64,000 nt of DNA from Francisella sp. SYW-9 (GTDB taxonomy: Bacteria > Pseudomonadota > Gammaproteobacteria > Francisellales > Francisellaceae): positions 62,001-126,000 of the forward strand of contig NZ_VXKQ01000001.1 in NCBI RefSeq assembly GCF_008711465.1. The letters run 5' to 3'. Position 1 is the stretch's first letter. Each line of letters begins with the position of its first letter. Of the stretch, positions 8,879 through 17,559 are shown piece after piece. The position numbers and the translations under genes are program-made. Under the pieces are notes generated by a model. That model searched no databases. It was not told the origin of the DNA and was given only the letters and a program-made list of their open reading frames with translations.

Positions 8879-10546
8879 TTAATCATTTAATCTATTTAGG
8901 GCAAATTGAATATCCCTTTCCGATGAGCCATCGTCTTTTCTATTTTTATATATGCAAAGTATTTTCTTTATAATAATTGCGTGGTATTGTTTTCTAGATA
9001 TTTCTTTATGATGTAATTTTTTATTGTCTTTGACTATTGATTTAATAGTAAATTTTCTTGTAATTGTATATGGTGAATGAGGGTATAGTTTTGAAACTAA
9101 CCATAAAAGGCCGCATCCAAATACAGCACTTAGTCCAGTAGTTAGTGATTTAGAAACTTCAAAAGTCATATGATTACTAGGTTGTATAAGAGCTATAGTA
9201 CCTAAACAGAACCCTATACTAAACGCTTGATATTTTGGATTTGGTAAAATAATTATTCCAATAAAAAGACTTGCTAGTAAAACTAATATTAATAATTCAA
9301 AATATCCAGTAACTTGAGAAAGTATAGTTAAAGTAATAAAGCTGACAGGAATTGATATAGTTATACCTATTATGGCATTTTGTATTCGTCTAAGAGAGTC
9401 TGGTGCAGGCATAAATAATTGAGATAAAAGACAAGGTATTACTAGCATCATGAGTAAGCTAGAATTACCTTGGATTATTATCCAAAAAATAGATAAAAAT
9501 ATTAATAAAAATATAGTTCGAGATATCTTAATAGAAGTTACTATTAAGTTATTATAGTTTTTTAGAGAATAATATGATTCACTTTTTGATAAAATAGAGT
9601 GTTCTGTATTCAGTTGTTTATAACTTTTAACTACAGCATTTAATTTTGAAATTACATCATTAAGTAGTAAATTATCTGAGTTTATGGTAATTTCTTTTTG
9701 ATTAGTTAGAAGATTATCAATATTATCAGATATCTTATTTAAGATAATCTTAGAAGGATAGTTTAATCGATGTTTTATAGTTTTTTTCCTTAAACAATGA
9801 GCTGCTTGAATTAGTTCAACTATTCTATTAAGGAACTTACGATAGTTGTTATTATTGAGGTTTTCGTATTTACTAGCGGTTAAATCATTATCTAAAGTTA
9901 CAAGACTATTGAGTATATTTTCTACTTGTTTGTTATATTTCTCATTATTATTAATATCAGTAAAAGAAAGAATTTGTTTAATGTATTTAATAGTAATTTC
10001 AAGAGAGTTGGTTGTATGTTTTTTAAGTGTGTTTTTAATTTTTACAGGGAATATGTAGTAATTTACTAAGCAAGAGCAAATACTTCCCACCATCATTTCA
10101 GTAATTCTAGAATATCCTGTATTGAAAATACTTTGTTCAGTTGTCGTAGATGGATCAGCTATGGAATAAAAAATAACTATAATACATGTGATATTGGCTA
10201 AAGTGAAACCATAGATGAAATTAGAATGAGACATGCTAACAGAAAAATACATTGTGATTGTCATAAATATACATAAGGAAAATATTGCCAAAATAGGGTA
10301 TGGTAAAAAGAATTTAACTATAGTAAAACTAGTTATAACTCCTATAAAAGATACAAGTATTAAGATAATGGCTTTTTCTATAATAAAAGCTGTCTCGGGT
10401 CTAATTTGTAAAAAAAGAGCAGCAATCATAGCCCACATAGGCTTATTTAAATCAAGGCCTATTGCTATAGTTAGAGCTAAGGTTATTGCTATACAGCTTT
10501 TGAAAGTGTATATGAAATTCTTACTGGTAAATATATTATGTATCAT
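8879..10546 (-). CDS. FUSC-family efflux pump membrane subunit, copy C of three
   Basis: A 555-residue inner-membrane protein of the fusaric-acid-resistance/AaeB family: about six N-terminal helices, a hydrophilic helical middle (about 170-330), then about six further helices and a basic cytoplasmic tail. Shared landmarks with the other two copies are LDKPMWAM-like (here LNKPMWAM), IQPSNHMTFEVS and a final GSSERDIQFAL. With HlyD and DUF1656 partners it resembles AaeXAB, which exports aromatic carboxylic acids; the substrate here is unknown. It overlaps the HlyD reading frame by four bases. Its adaptor gene is frameshifted, so this copy may lack a working pump. Confidence 0.85.
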   Translation of the reverse strand: MIHNIFTSKNFIYTFKSCIAITLALTIAIGLDLNKPMWAMIAALFLQIRPETAFIIEKAIILILVSFIGVITSFTIVKFFLPYPILAIFSLCIFMTITMYFSVSMSHSNFIYGFTLANITCIIVIFYSIADPSTTTEQSIFNTGYSRITEMMVGSICSCLVNYYIFPVKIKNTLKKHTTNSLEITIKYIKQILSFTDINNNEKYNKQVENILNSLVTLDNDLTASKYENLNNNNYRKFLNRIVELIQAAHCLRKKTIKHRLNYPSKIILNKISDNIDNLLTNQKEITINSDNLLLNDVISKLNAVVKSYKQLNTEHSILSKSESYYSLKNYNNLIVTSIKISRTIFLLIFLSIFWIIIQGNSSLLMMLVIPCLLSQLFMPAPDSLRRIQNAIIGITISIPVSFITLTILSQVTGYFELLILVLLASLFIGIIILPNPKYQAFSIGFCLGTIALIQPSNHMTFEVSKSLTTGLSAVFGCGLLWLVSKLYPHSPYTITRKFTIKSIVKDNKKLHHKEISRKQYHAIIIKKILCIYKNRKDDGSSERDIQFALNRLND

Positions 10547-11399
10547 TGAATTTTTACCGTAGCATTTATACCTGATACTAAATTAATATTTTCTGGAATA
10601 TCTTCTAAAGATATATCTACAGGTATTCTTTTTGAAAGTCTGACCCAATCATAAGTTTGTTGTACTTTAGGTAAAAGTTGGCTATTTACATTAGTATTAT
10701 CATCGGCAATAGCTTTACCAATACTAATTACATGTCCATGTAAAGGCTCTGTATTACTCATTAGCTGAATTTGGACTTTTTTACCTATCTGAATATTTGG
10801 TAACTTTGTTTCTTCAAAGTAACCTGTGATATAGAAAGAATTATTTTTTACTATCGACATTACAGGCTCTGAAGCTGTTGCATAGTTACCTTGTCTTAGA
10901 CTTATATTGTTGATTGTTCCAGTTATAGGAGCATATATCTTAGTTCTTCTGAGATTGATCTTAGCAGTTTCAAAGTCTGCTTTAGCATTTTTGAAATCAG
11001 CTTCTTTAAGTTTTTTCTCCATTAAATAATCATCTAAATCTTCCGGACTAATAGCTCCAGTCTTTCCTAACTTTTCTCTTCTGCTATATTTTTCTTGGGC
11101 AAGTTGTGCTTCAATTAAGGCATGTTCCAATAACGCTTCTTTTTCATTGAATTCTGTTTTATATCTTTCATTATCAATAGTAAAAATTAAGTCTCCTTTT
11201 TCTACCTTTTGGTTATCAGTTACATATATTTTTGTAACAAAACCTGAGACATCAGGAGCTATAGTAATAATTTTAGCTCTAACTCTTGCATCTCTAGTCC
11301 AAGGAGCATAAAAAAAGTATTGCCAGATTATATATAGAGAAAAAATAGCCAGAATAATAATTATGATGCTGATAAAAGATCTTGTTTTTTACTAGGCAT
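10543..11399 (-). pseudogene. HlyD/AaeA-type membrane fusion protein, frameshifted (copy C)
   Basis: Homologue of the two intact 285-residue HlyD adaptors in copies A and B. ATG at 11399 reads MPSKK then shifts frame after a run of six A (minus strand; T at 11385-11390). Adding one A restores TRSFISIII...LYIIWQYFF, WTRDARVRAKI, DVSGFVTKIYV and the whole downstream adaptor. The intact copies have seven A at the same place, so this is a 7-to-6 contraction. No ATG or GTG exists in the body frame before a TTG at 11130, which would give only the C-terminal 195 residues without the membrane anchor. Natural mutation, slippage variation and a sequencing error are all possible. Confidence 0.85.
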
Positions 11400-11400
11400 A

Positions 11401-11598
11401 TTACTCTCCAAATAGAAGTATACTAATACCTAAATAAAGAATAAATAGTAGTAAGTTCAACCAAGATAACCTTAAAATTGTATAGTTCCGTAAAACCTTA
11501 GGAATAACTAGGTTAGTAGCTATTATTAATACACACGCAATGGACACTAAGAGTACAAATGGAGAAAATAGTAAACCATTAATAGAAAGTACAATCAT
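11401..11598 (-). CDS. DUF1656 small inner-membrane protein (AaeX-like), copy C
   Basis: A 65-residue protein with two hydrophobic segments, beginning MIVLSINGLLFSPFVLL. DUF1656 proteins are the first gene of AaeXAB-type operons; role undefined. It leads copy C, and its stop is directly next to the frameshifted HlyD gene. The INGLLFSP motif and the NLLLFI.YLGI tail match the copies at 14314-14514 and 17223-17420. Confidence 0.82.
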   Translation of the reverse strand: MIVLSINGLLFSPFVLLVSIACVLIIATNLVIPKVLRNYTILRLSWLNLLLFILYLGISILLFGE

Positions 11599-11679
11599 AT
11601 TAAACTCCTTATTGAAAAGGTATTTTGATTAGTAGGTAAAACGATAATCGAAGTAAGACGTTAAAAACTGTCTGAACAT

Positions 11680-11698
11680 TATGATACTCCGCATCATA
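11680..11698. promoter_or_regulatory. Inverted repeat upstream of efflux copy C
   Basis: Six-base arms TATGAT and ATCATA flank a seven-base GC-richer spacer (ACTCCGC), 82 bases upstream of the DUF1656 start of copy C, in the only non-coding gap between copies B and C. It could be an operator or promoter-associated palindrome. It does not resemble the element shared by copies A and B. Confidence 0.35.
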
Positions 11699-11775
11699 TT
11701 TCGATACAATAGATATTTATAAAAATATAGAATATATTTGAAATTTAAAATTAGATATTTATGGAGTTTGTAATT

Positions 11776-13452
11776 TTAAATAGATCGTATTAAGCTTCTA
11801 AGAGCAAATTTAATATCCTTTTCTGAAGAGTTATTATTTTCTCTATTCTTATAGACGCATAGAATTTTTTTTATAATTTTTGCATTATATTGTTTTTTAG
11901 CTATTTCTTTTTGTCTTAGTTTTTTTCTATCTTTAATAATTGATAATATAGCTAACCTACGACTTATTTTATATGGATATTGGGGACATAACTCAAATGC
12001 AAGCCATAATACAATACACCCAAATAAAGCACTCAATCCAGAACTTAGTAATCTAGAAACTTCAAAAGTCATGTGGTTACTTGGCTGTATTATACATATC
12101 CAACCAAGAATAAAACCTATACTATAGGGTTGAAAATTAGGAATAGTTAATGTTACCAGAGGTATAAATAAGATTATTATAGTAATTAGCATGAATAGCT
12201 CAAAGTATCCAACAACCTGAGCTAATAGATTTAGTGTGATAATAATTGAAAAAGGAATAGATATAATCATACCTCTGATTGTTTTCCTTACAAATTCCGA
12301 AGTATTTGGCATATGGACAAATATTTGTGAAAAAATCGTAGGTATTATTATCATAAGTAAAAGTGTTTGAGGATCATTTTGAGTATTTAACCAAACTAAA
12401 GATAAAAATAAGAATAAACAAATACTCCTTGAAATATTAATTAAACTTACCATACTGTTGCTGTAGTTTTTGAAATGATGAAATGTATTATCTGTGAATG
12501 TGTCAAACTCTTGGCTATTTATTTTTTGATAATTATCGATTACCGTATTAAACTTTTTTACTAGTTTATCTATTAAAGCGTTACTAGAGTTATAAATAAT
12601 TTTCTTTTTATGATCAAACATATCTAATTGATTATATATTTCATATAAATGCTTTTTTATAGATTCCTTAGAATCATTATTTGTTGTTTGTTTTCTTAGG
12701 TAGTGTGCAGATTGGATTAATTCTATTATGCTATTTAAAAATCTACAATAAGTACTAGTCTTATTATTTTCAAATCTATTTGCTGTCAAATCATTATCTA
12801 AAGCTACGAGGCTATCAAGAATTTTCTCTACTTGTTTATTATATTTTTCATTATTGCGAAAATCTTGAGCTGAAAATATTTCTCTAGTATATTTAATTAC
12901 TAAATCAAATGAATCTTCTACTTTTTTCTTAATGGAATCTTCTACTTTTATGGGGAAAATATAGTAATTAACAAAACCTGAACTTAGAGCTCCTATCATT
13001 ATTTCTGAAATTCTAGAAAAGCCAGTATGGAAAATCATTTGTTCGGTAGTGATTGATGGATTAGCTACACTATAAAGAACAACTATTGTGCATGTTACAT
13101 TAGTTAAAGTTATACCATACGCAAGATTCGAGTGAGAATCGTTTACAGAAAAGAGCATTGTAATAGTTATAAGCATGCATAATGAAAATATTGCTAAAGG
13201 TGGGTACGGCAAGAACAAGCTAATTATAGTAAATCCTATTATTATTCCTATTACTGTTGAAAATACCAAAAATATACCTTTTTCAATAATAAAGCCTGCT
13301 TCAGGTCTAAGCGCTAAAAAAATAGAAGTAATCACCGCCCATACAGGTTTATCTAGCCCCATACTCATAGATATATAAAGAGCTAAAGTTATAGAAATAA
13401 AAGCTTTAAAAGCGTATATCAAATTATTTTTGGTAAAAATTTCATTCATCAT
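11776..13452 (-). CDS. FUSC-family efflux pump membrane subunit, copy B of three
   Basis: A 558-residue FUSC/AaeB-family inner-membrane subunit with the same two-half architecture as copies A and C: hydrophobic N-terminal half beginning IFTKNNLIYAFKAFISITLA, hydrophilic middle, second membrane block containing IQPSNHMTFEVSRLL and the C-terminal SSEKDIKFAL. Its ATG overlaps the stop of the intact HlyD gene by four bases, so translation is probably coupled. Expected to work with the adaptor at 13449-14306 and an outer-membrane channel encoded elsewhere. Confidence 0.87.
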   Translation of the reverse strand: MMNEIFTKNNLIYAFKAFISITLALYISMSMGLDKPVWAVITSIFLALRPEAGFIIEKGIFLVFSTVIGIIIGFTIISLFLPYPPLAIFSLCMLITITMLFSVNDSHSNLAYGITLTNVTCTIVVLYSVANPSITTEQMIFHTGFSRISEIMIGALSSGFVNYYIFPIKVEDSIKKKVEDSFDLVIKYTREIFSAQDFRNNEKYNKQVEKILDSLVALDNDLTANRFENNKTSTYCRFLNSIIELIQSAHYLRKQTTNNDSKESIKKHLYEIYNQLDMFDHKKKIIYNSSNALIDKLVKKFNTVIDNYQKINSQEFDTFTDNTFHHFKNYSNSMVSLINISRSICLFLFLSLVWLNTQNDPQTLLLMIIIPTIFSQIFVHMPNTSEFVRKTIRGMIISIPFSIIITLNLLAQVVGYFELFMLITIIILFIPLVTLTIPNFQPYSIGFILGWICIIQPSNHMTFEVSRLLSSGLSALFGCIVLWLAFELCPQYPYKISRRLAILSIIKDRKKLRQKEIAKKQYNAKIIKKILCVYKNRENNNSSEKDIKFALRSLIRSI

Positions 13453-14306
13453 AGTATTTTTACATTAGCATTCATACCTGCTACTAAATCTACATCTTTA
13501 GGTATTACATCAAGAGATATATCCACGGGTATTCTTTTTGATAGTCTTACCCAATCATAAGTTTCCTGTACTTTAGGTAATAACTCACTATTTAAGCTTG
13601 TGTTATTATCAGCTACAGCTCTACCTATACCTGCCACATGTCCATATAGTGGTTTTCCTCCACTCATTAATTCAACTCTAGCTTTTTCTCCTATCTTGAT
13701 ATTAGGGATTTTAGTTTCTACAAAATATCCAGTAACATAAAAAGAGTCCTTTTTAACTATAGCCATTATAGGTTTTCCTGCATTGACAAAATTACCTTGT
13801 CTTAAACTTATATTATTTATAGTTCCACTAACAGGAGCATATATTCTAGTTCTTTTTAAGTTTATATCTGCTGTTAAGAAATCTGCTTTTGCTTTTTCTA
13901 AAGCAGCTTTTTTAAGCTTAACATTCATTAAGTAGTCATCTAGTTTTTCTCTACTTATAGAGCCAGTTTTACCTAGTTTTTTTCTTCTACCATATTGTTG
14001 TTGAGCCAATTTCAGCTCTAGAGTTGCATGATCAACTAGTGCTTCTTTTTCTTTAAAATCAGCGACATATCTTTCATCATCAATAGAGAATATAGGGTCT
14101 CCTTTTTTTACTTGTTGTATATCCTTTACATAGACTTTTGTTACAAATCCAGATACATCAGGAGCTATAGTTATAATTTTTGCTCTAATTCTAGCATCTC
14201 TAGTCCATGGTGAATAGAAATAGTATTGCCATATTGAATATAAAGATAATAAAGTGATTGCTATAATTGTTGCACTAAGTAGAGATTTAATTTTTTTATT
14301 TGGCAT
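13449..14306 (-). CDS. HlyD/AaeA-type membrane fusion protein, copy B
   Basis: A 285-residue periplasmic adaptor: one N-terminal membrane helix (about residues 9-30), WTRDARIRAKI, the DVSGFVTKVYVKD lipoyl half-motif, an alpha-hairpin rich in Lys/Ala/Leu (about 75-135), the second half-motif around IYAPVSGTINNISLRQGN, and a beta-barrel end. It would bridge the FUSC subunit to an outer-membrane channel. Starts MPNKK with a run of seven A, intact here but contracted in copy C. Seven bases separate it from the DUF1656 gene. Confidence 0.9.
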   Translation of the reverse strand: MPNKKIKSLLSATIIAITLLSLYSIWQYYFYSPWTRDARIRAKIITIAPDVSGFVTKVYVKDIQQVKKGDPIFSIDDERYVADFKEKEALVDHATLELKLAQQQYGRRKKLGKTGSISREKLDDYLMNVKLKKAALEKAKADFLTADINLKRTRIYAPVSGTINNISLRQGNFVNAGKPIMAIVKKDSFYVTGYFVETKIPNIKIGEKARVELMSGGKPLYGHVAGIGRAVADNNTSLNSELLPKVQETYDWVRLSKRIPVDISLDVIPKDVDLVAGMNANVKIL

Positions 14307-14313
14307 TTGAGTT

Positions 14314-14514
14314 TTAACCTTCTAGTAAAAATATGATTAAGCCTAAATAACATATAAATAGAAATAAATTTATCCAGGATAACTTTAAGTTAGTGTAGTA
14401 ACATAATATTTTAGATATTGTTAGATTACTTATTGCGGTAAGAATACAGGCAATGATTATAAATATTACAGTGGGAGAGAATGATAAGCCATCTATAGAA
14501 GTTATAATCATCAT
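14314..14514 (-). CDS. DUF1656 small inner-membrane protein (AaeX-like), copy B
   Basis: A 66-residue two-helix protein beginning MMIITSIDGLSFSPTVIF. First gene of efflux copy B. Its C-terminal half (LKLSWINLFLFICYLGLIIF) is almost the same as that of copy A, showing that A and B are the more recently separated pair. Confidence 0.82.
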   Translation of the reverse strand: MMIITSIDGLSFSPTVIFIIIACILTAISNLTISKILCYYTNLKLSWINLFLFICYLGLIIFLLEG

Positions 14515-14547
14515 TATATCCTTAATTTAATTAACTAAAGATTCTAA

Positions 14548-14571
14548 CGAGCTCTCTTAAATATTAGCTCG
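14548..14571. repeat. Inverted repeat upstream of efflux copy B
   Basis: Arms CGAGCT and AGCTCG are separated by 12 bases, 34 bases upstream of the copy B DUF1656 start, so it would fall in the 5' leader of that operon. No run of T follows in the minus direction, so it is not an obvious terminator. Function unknown. Confidence 0.3.
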
Positions 14572-14587
14572 ATTTGTTATAGTACGT

Positions 14588-14615
14588 TGTATTGCTATAT
14601 AATATAATATAGTTT
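14588..14615. promoter_or_regulatory. Upstream element shared by efflux copies A and B
   Basis: TGTATTGCT, nine variable bases, then AATATAGTTT. The same two blocks with the same spacing occur upstream of copy A at 17472-17499. Since flanking and spacer bases differ, the 19 fixed positions suggest a retained promoter or operator element. Seventy-odd bases upstream of the copy B DUF1656 start. Confidence 0.5.
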
Positions 14616-14681
14616 GTTTTGTAAATTAACTATATAAACCTGATAAAATATTTTGATAAATAAAGAAAGTGTGACTGATTA

Positions 14682-16361
14682 TTAAATAGATTTTGTTAGA
14701 CTTTTAAGAGCAAAATCGATATCTCTTTCTGATGATATGTCATTTTTTCTATTTTTGTAGATACATAATATTTTTTTTACAATATATGCGTTATATTGGT
14801 TTTTTGATATTTCTCTATTTCTTAGTTTTTTTCTATCTTTGATTATTGATTTAACAGCTAATTTTCGAGTAATAGCATATGGACCTTGAGGGCAAACTTT
14901 AAAAGCTAACCATAATATAAAACATCCAAAGAAAGCACTTAAACCAGAGCTCAATAAATGAGGAATATTAAAATTCATGTGATTACTTGGCTGTATCATA
15001 CATATCCAACCAACTATAAATCCTAAACTATATGGTTGGAACCTTGGGATTGTTAGTGTGATTACAGGCAAAAATAGTGTCACTATTAAAACTAGCATAA
15101 ATAGTTCAAAGTATCCAACTACTTGCGCTAGTAAATTTAGTACTATAAAAATAGAGATAGGAACAGATATAATCATTCCTGTAATCATTTTTTTTATTAC
15201 TTGATCAGTATTAAGAGTTGGCAAAAGTAGTTGAGAGAAAGCTGAAGGTGCTACTATCATTAATATTAAGCTTGAAGAGCTAGTTTGAGTATTTAGCCAT
15301 AATAATGATAAAAATAATAATAAAAAAATAGTTCTAAATATATTAATAGATCCCACAATATTATTATTATAGTTTTTAAATTGGAAATATGTTTTATTAC
15401 TTGATTCTAGTATTTTGGTGCTATTTATCTGATTATAGCTTTCAATCATGGAGTTAAATTTATTAACTAAATTTCTTACTAGTATATTATTAGAAGTTAA
15501 ACTGATTTTAGTATTATTAGAACAACAGGATTCTAATTCAGTAGATATCTTTTCTAGTTTTGTTTTTATTAAGTTATTAGATTTGTTTTTTACAATATGT
15601 TTTCTAATAAGATGAGCTGTCTGGATTAGCTTTATAACTTTGTCGGAGAAGTTATAATAGTTATTACTATTAATATTCTCATATTTATTCGCTGTTAAGT
15701 CATTATCTAATAGTATTAAGCTATTAATTATATTTTCGACTTGCTTGTTATATTTAGGATCATCATCTAAGTGATCTATCGAAAATATTAGTTTAGCATA
15801 GTCAATAGTCAGATTAAATGAGCGTTCAACATGGTTTTTGAGAGTATCTTTTACTTTCACAGGGAATATATAGTAGTTTACAAAAAATGCACTTAGGCAA
15901 CCAATTATTATTTCTGATATTCTAGAGAATCCTGTATGAAAGATTGATTGCTCTGTCGTTGCTAAGGGATTAGCTATAGCATATAAAACCATTATTGTGC
16001 ATGTAAGGTTAGCTAAAGTTAATCCATAGACAAAATTAGGGTGTGACATATTAGCAGAAAAATACATAGTGATAGCAATAAAAATAAATAAGGAGGTTAT
16101 TGCTAATACAGGATAAGGCAAAAAAAAGCTAATAATTATAAAAGCTACGACTATTCCAGTGCTATTGACTAATATTGCAAGAATACCTTTTTCAATAATA
16201 AAGCCTGCCTCAGGTCTTAAAGCTAAAAAAAGTGCGACAATCATCGCCCACATAGGCTTATCTAGACCAAGGCTCATTACTATAAAAAAAGCTAAAGTTA
16301 AAGAAAGAAAAGCTTTAAATGTATATATGAGATTTTTTTTTGTGAAAATTTCTTCTATCAT
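14682..16361 (-). CDS. FUSC-family efflux pump membrane subunit, copy A of three
   Basis: A 559-residue FUSC/AaeB-family inner-membrane subunit, nearest of the three operons to the IclR regulator. N-terminus IFTKKNLIYTFKAFLSLTLA and LGLDKPMWAMIVALFLALRP, a hydrophilic segment from about 170 to 330, and a second membrane domain with IQPSNHMNFNIPHLL. The ATG overlaps the upstream HlyD stop by four bases. Like B, all three subunits of this operon are intact, so A and B should encode complete inner-membrane pump/adaptor sets. Confidence 0.87.
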   Translation of the reverse strand: MIEEIFTKKNLIYTFKAFLSLTLAFFIVMSLGLDKPMWAMIVALFLALRPEAGFIIEKGILAILVNSTGIVVAFIIISFFLPYPVLAITSLFIFIAITMYFSANMSHPNFVYGLTLANLTCTIMVLYAIANPLATTEQSIFHTGFSRISEIIIGCLSAFFVNYYIFPVKVKDTLKNHVERSFNLTIDYAKLIFSIDHLDDDPKYNKQVENIINSLILLDNDLTANKYENINSNNYYNFSDKVIKLIQTAHLIRKHIVKNKSNNLIKTKLEKISTELESCCSNNTKISLTSNNILVRNLVNKFNSMIESYNQINSTKILESSNKTYFQFKNYNNNIVGSINIFRTIFLLLFLSLLWLNTQTSSSSLILMIVAPSAFSQLLLPTLNTDQVIKKMITGMIISVPISIFIVLNLLAQVVGYFELFMLVLIVTLFLPVITLTIPRFQPYSLGFIVGWICMIQPSNHMNFNIPHLLSSGLSAFFGCFILWLAFKVCPQGPYAITRKLAVKSIIKDRKKLRNREISKNQYNAYIVKKILCIYKNRKNDISSERDIDFALKSLTKSI

Positions 16362-17215
16362 AGTATTTTAACTGAAGCATTCATCCCTGCTACAAGATTT
16401 GTATTTTTTGGTATTTCTGTAAGAGATATATCAACAGGTATTCTTTTTGATAACCTTACCCAATCATATGTTTCTTGTACTTTAGGTAAGAGTTGGCTAT
16501 TTAGACTAGTATTATCATCTGCTATAGCTTTACCAATTCCTGTTACATATCCATATAAAGCTTTTCCGCCACTCATTAGTTGAATCTTTGCTTTTTCACC
16601 TATTTTTATATTAGGAATCTTAGTTTCTTCAAAATACCCTGTAGTATAAAAAGAATTTTTTTCTATTATAGACATAACTGGTTTTCCAGCATTTACATAG
16701 TTGCCTTGTCTTAAATCAATATTATTTATGGTTCCATTAACAGGTGCATAAATTCTAGTTCTTTTTAGGTTTATATCTGCTGTTAGAAAATCAGCTTTTG
16801 CTTTTTCAAGTGCTGCTTTTTTAAGTTTAACAGTCATTAAGTAATCATCTAACTCTTCTCTACTTATGGAGCCAGTTCTACCTAATTTTTTTCTTCTATC
16901 ATATTGCTGTTTAGCAAGATCTAAAGCTAATTGAGCATGATCTACAATAGCTTGTTTTTCTTTAAAATCTGCGACATATCTTTCATCATCTATAGAGAAT
17001 ATAGGATCTCCTTTTTTAATTTGCTGGATATCTTTTACATAAACTTTTGTAACAAATCCAGATACATCAGGAGCTACAGTTATAATCTTTGCTCTAATCC
17101 TAGCATCTCTAGTCCATGGTGAGTAAAAATAATATTGCCATATTGAATAGAGTGAAAGTATGGTAAGTACTATAACTATTGCACTAAATAGAGATTTAAT
17201 TTTTTTATTTGGCAT
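16358..17215 (-). CDS. HlyD/AaeA-type membrane fusion protein, copy A
   Basis: A 285-residue adaptor closely matching copy B throughout: MPNKKIKSLFSAIVIV anchor, WTRDARIRAKI, DVSGFVTKVYVKDIQQ, hairpin with EELDDYLMTVKLKKAA, and IYAPVNGTINNIDLRQGN. The start-proximal homopolymer has seven A. Seven bases downstream of the DUF1656 gene and overlapping the FUSC gene by four, so this is a compact three-gene operon. Confidence 0.9.
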   Translation of the reverse strand: MPNKKIKSLFSAIVIVLTILSLYSIWQYYFYSPWTRDARIRAKIITVAPDVSGFVTKVYVKDIQQIKKGDPIFSIDDERYVADFKEKQAIVDHAQLALDLAKQQYDRRKKLGRTGSISREELDDYLMTVKLKKAALEKAKADFLTADINLKRTRIYAPVNGTINNIDLRQGNYVNAGKPVMSIIEKNSFYTTGYFEETKIPNIKIGEKAKIQLMSGGKALYGYVTGIGKAIADDNTSLNSQLLPKVQETYDWVRLSKRIPVDISLTEIPKNTNLVAGMNASVKIL

Positions 17216-17222
17216 TCGAGTT

Positions 17223-17420
17223 TTAACCTTCTAGTAAAAATATGATCAAACCTAAATAGCATATAAATAGTAACAGATTTATCCAGGATAATTTTAGATT
17301 AGTATAGTAGCATAATGTTTTAGATATCGTTAAATTAGTTATAGCTATTAATATACAAGCAAGTCCTATGTATAAAACAATTGGAGAGAATAATAAGCCA
17401 TTGATAGAAATTACAATCAT
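17223..17420 (-). CDS. DUF1656 small inner-membrane protein (AaeX-like), copy A
   Basis: A 65-residue two-helix protein, MIVISINGLLFSPIVLY at the N-terminus and the same SWINLLLFICYLGLIIF tail as copy B. First gene of efflux copy A, transcribed divergently from the IclR regulator with 139 bases between the two starts. Confidence 0.82.
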   Translation of the reverse strand: MIVISINGLLFSPIVLYIGLACILIAITNLTISKTLCYYTNLKLSWINLLLFICYLGLIIFLLEG

Positions 17421-17471
17421 TTTGACTCCTTATGTGTAGTTATTACTTTTAAATTCAATATAATGATACAC

Positions 17472-17499
17472 TGTATTGCTTCGCGGTGCAATATAGTTT
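17472..17499. promoter_or_regulatory. Operator/promoter candidate between efflux copy A and iclR
   Basis: Contains TGTATTGCT-N9-AATATAGTTT, also present upstream of copy B. Within it, TATTGC (17474-17479) and GCAATA (17488-17493) form an inverted repeat around a GC-rich eight-base loop. It sits in the divergent gap between the efflux operon and its likely regulator, about where an IclR-type dimer could bind. In copy B the palindrome is not conserved, only the two flanking blocks. Confidence 0.5.
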
Positions 17500-17559
17500 T
17501 GGATATTTTGCATTAAAAGATATAAAATTATTCACAATTAGTGTTATTAAGATTTAGTT

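Noticed and set aside
11385-11390. Programmed frameshifting in the copy C HlyD gene
   Set aside because: The tract is short and placed just after the start, and no stimulatory structure is evident; simple mutation is more economical. Kept as a possibility in the finding.
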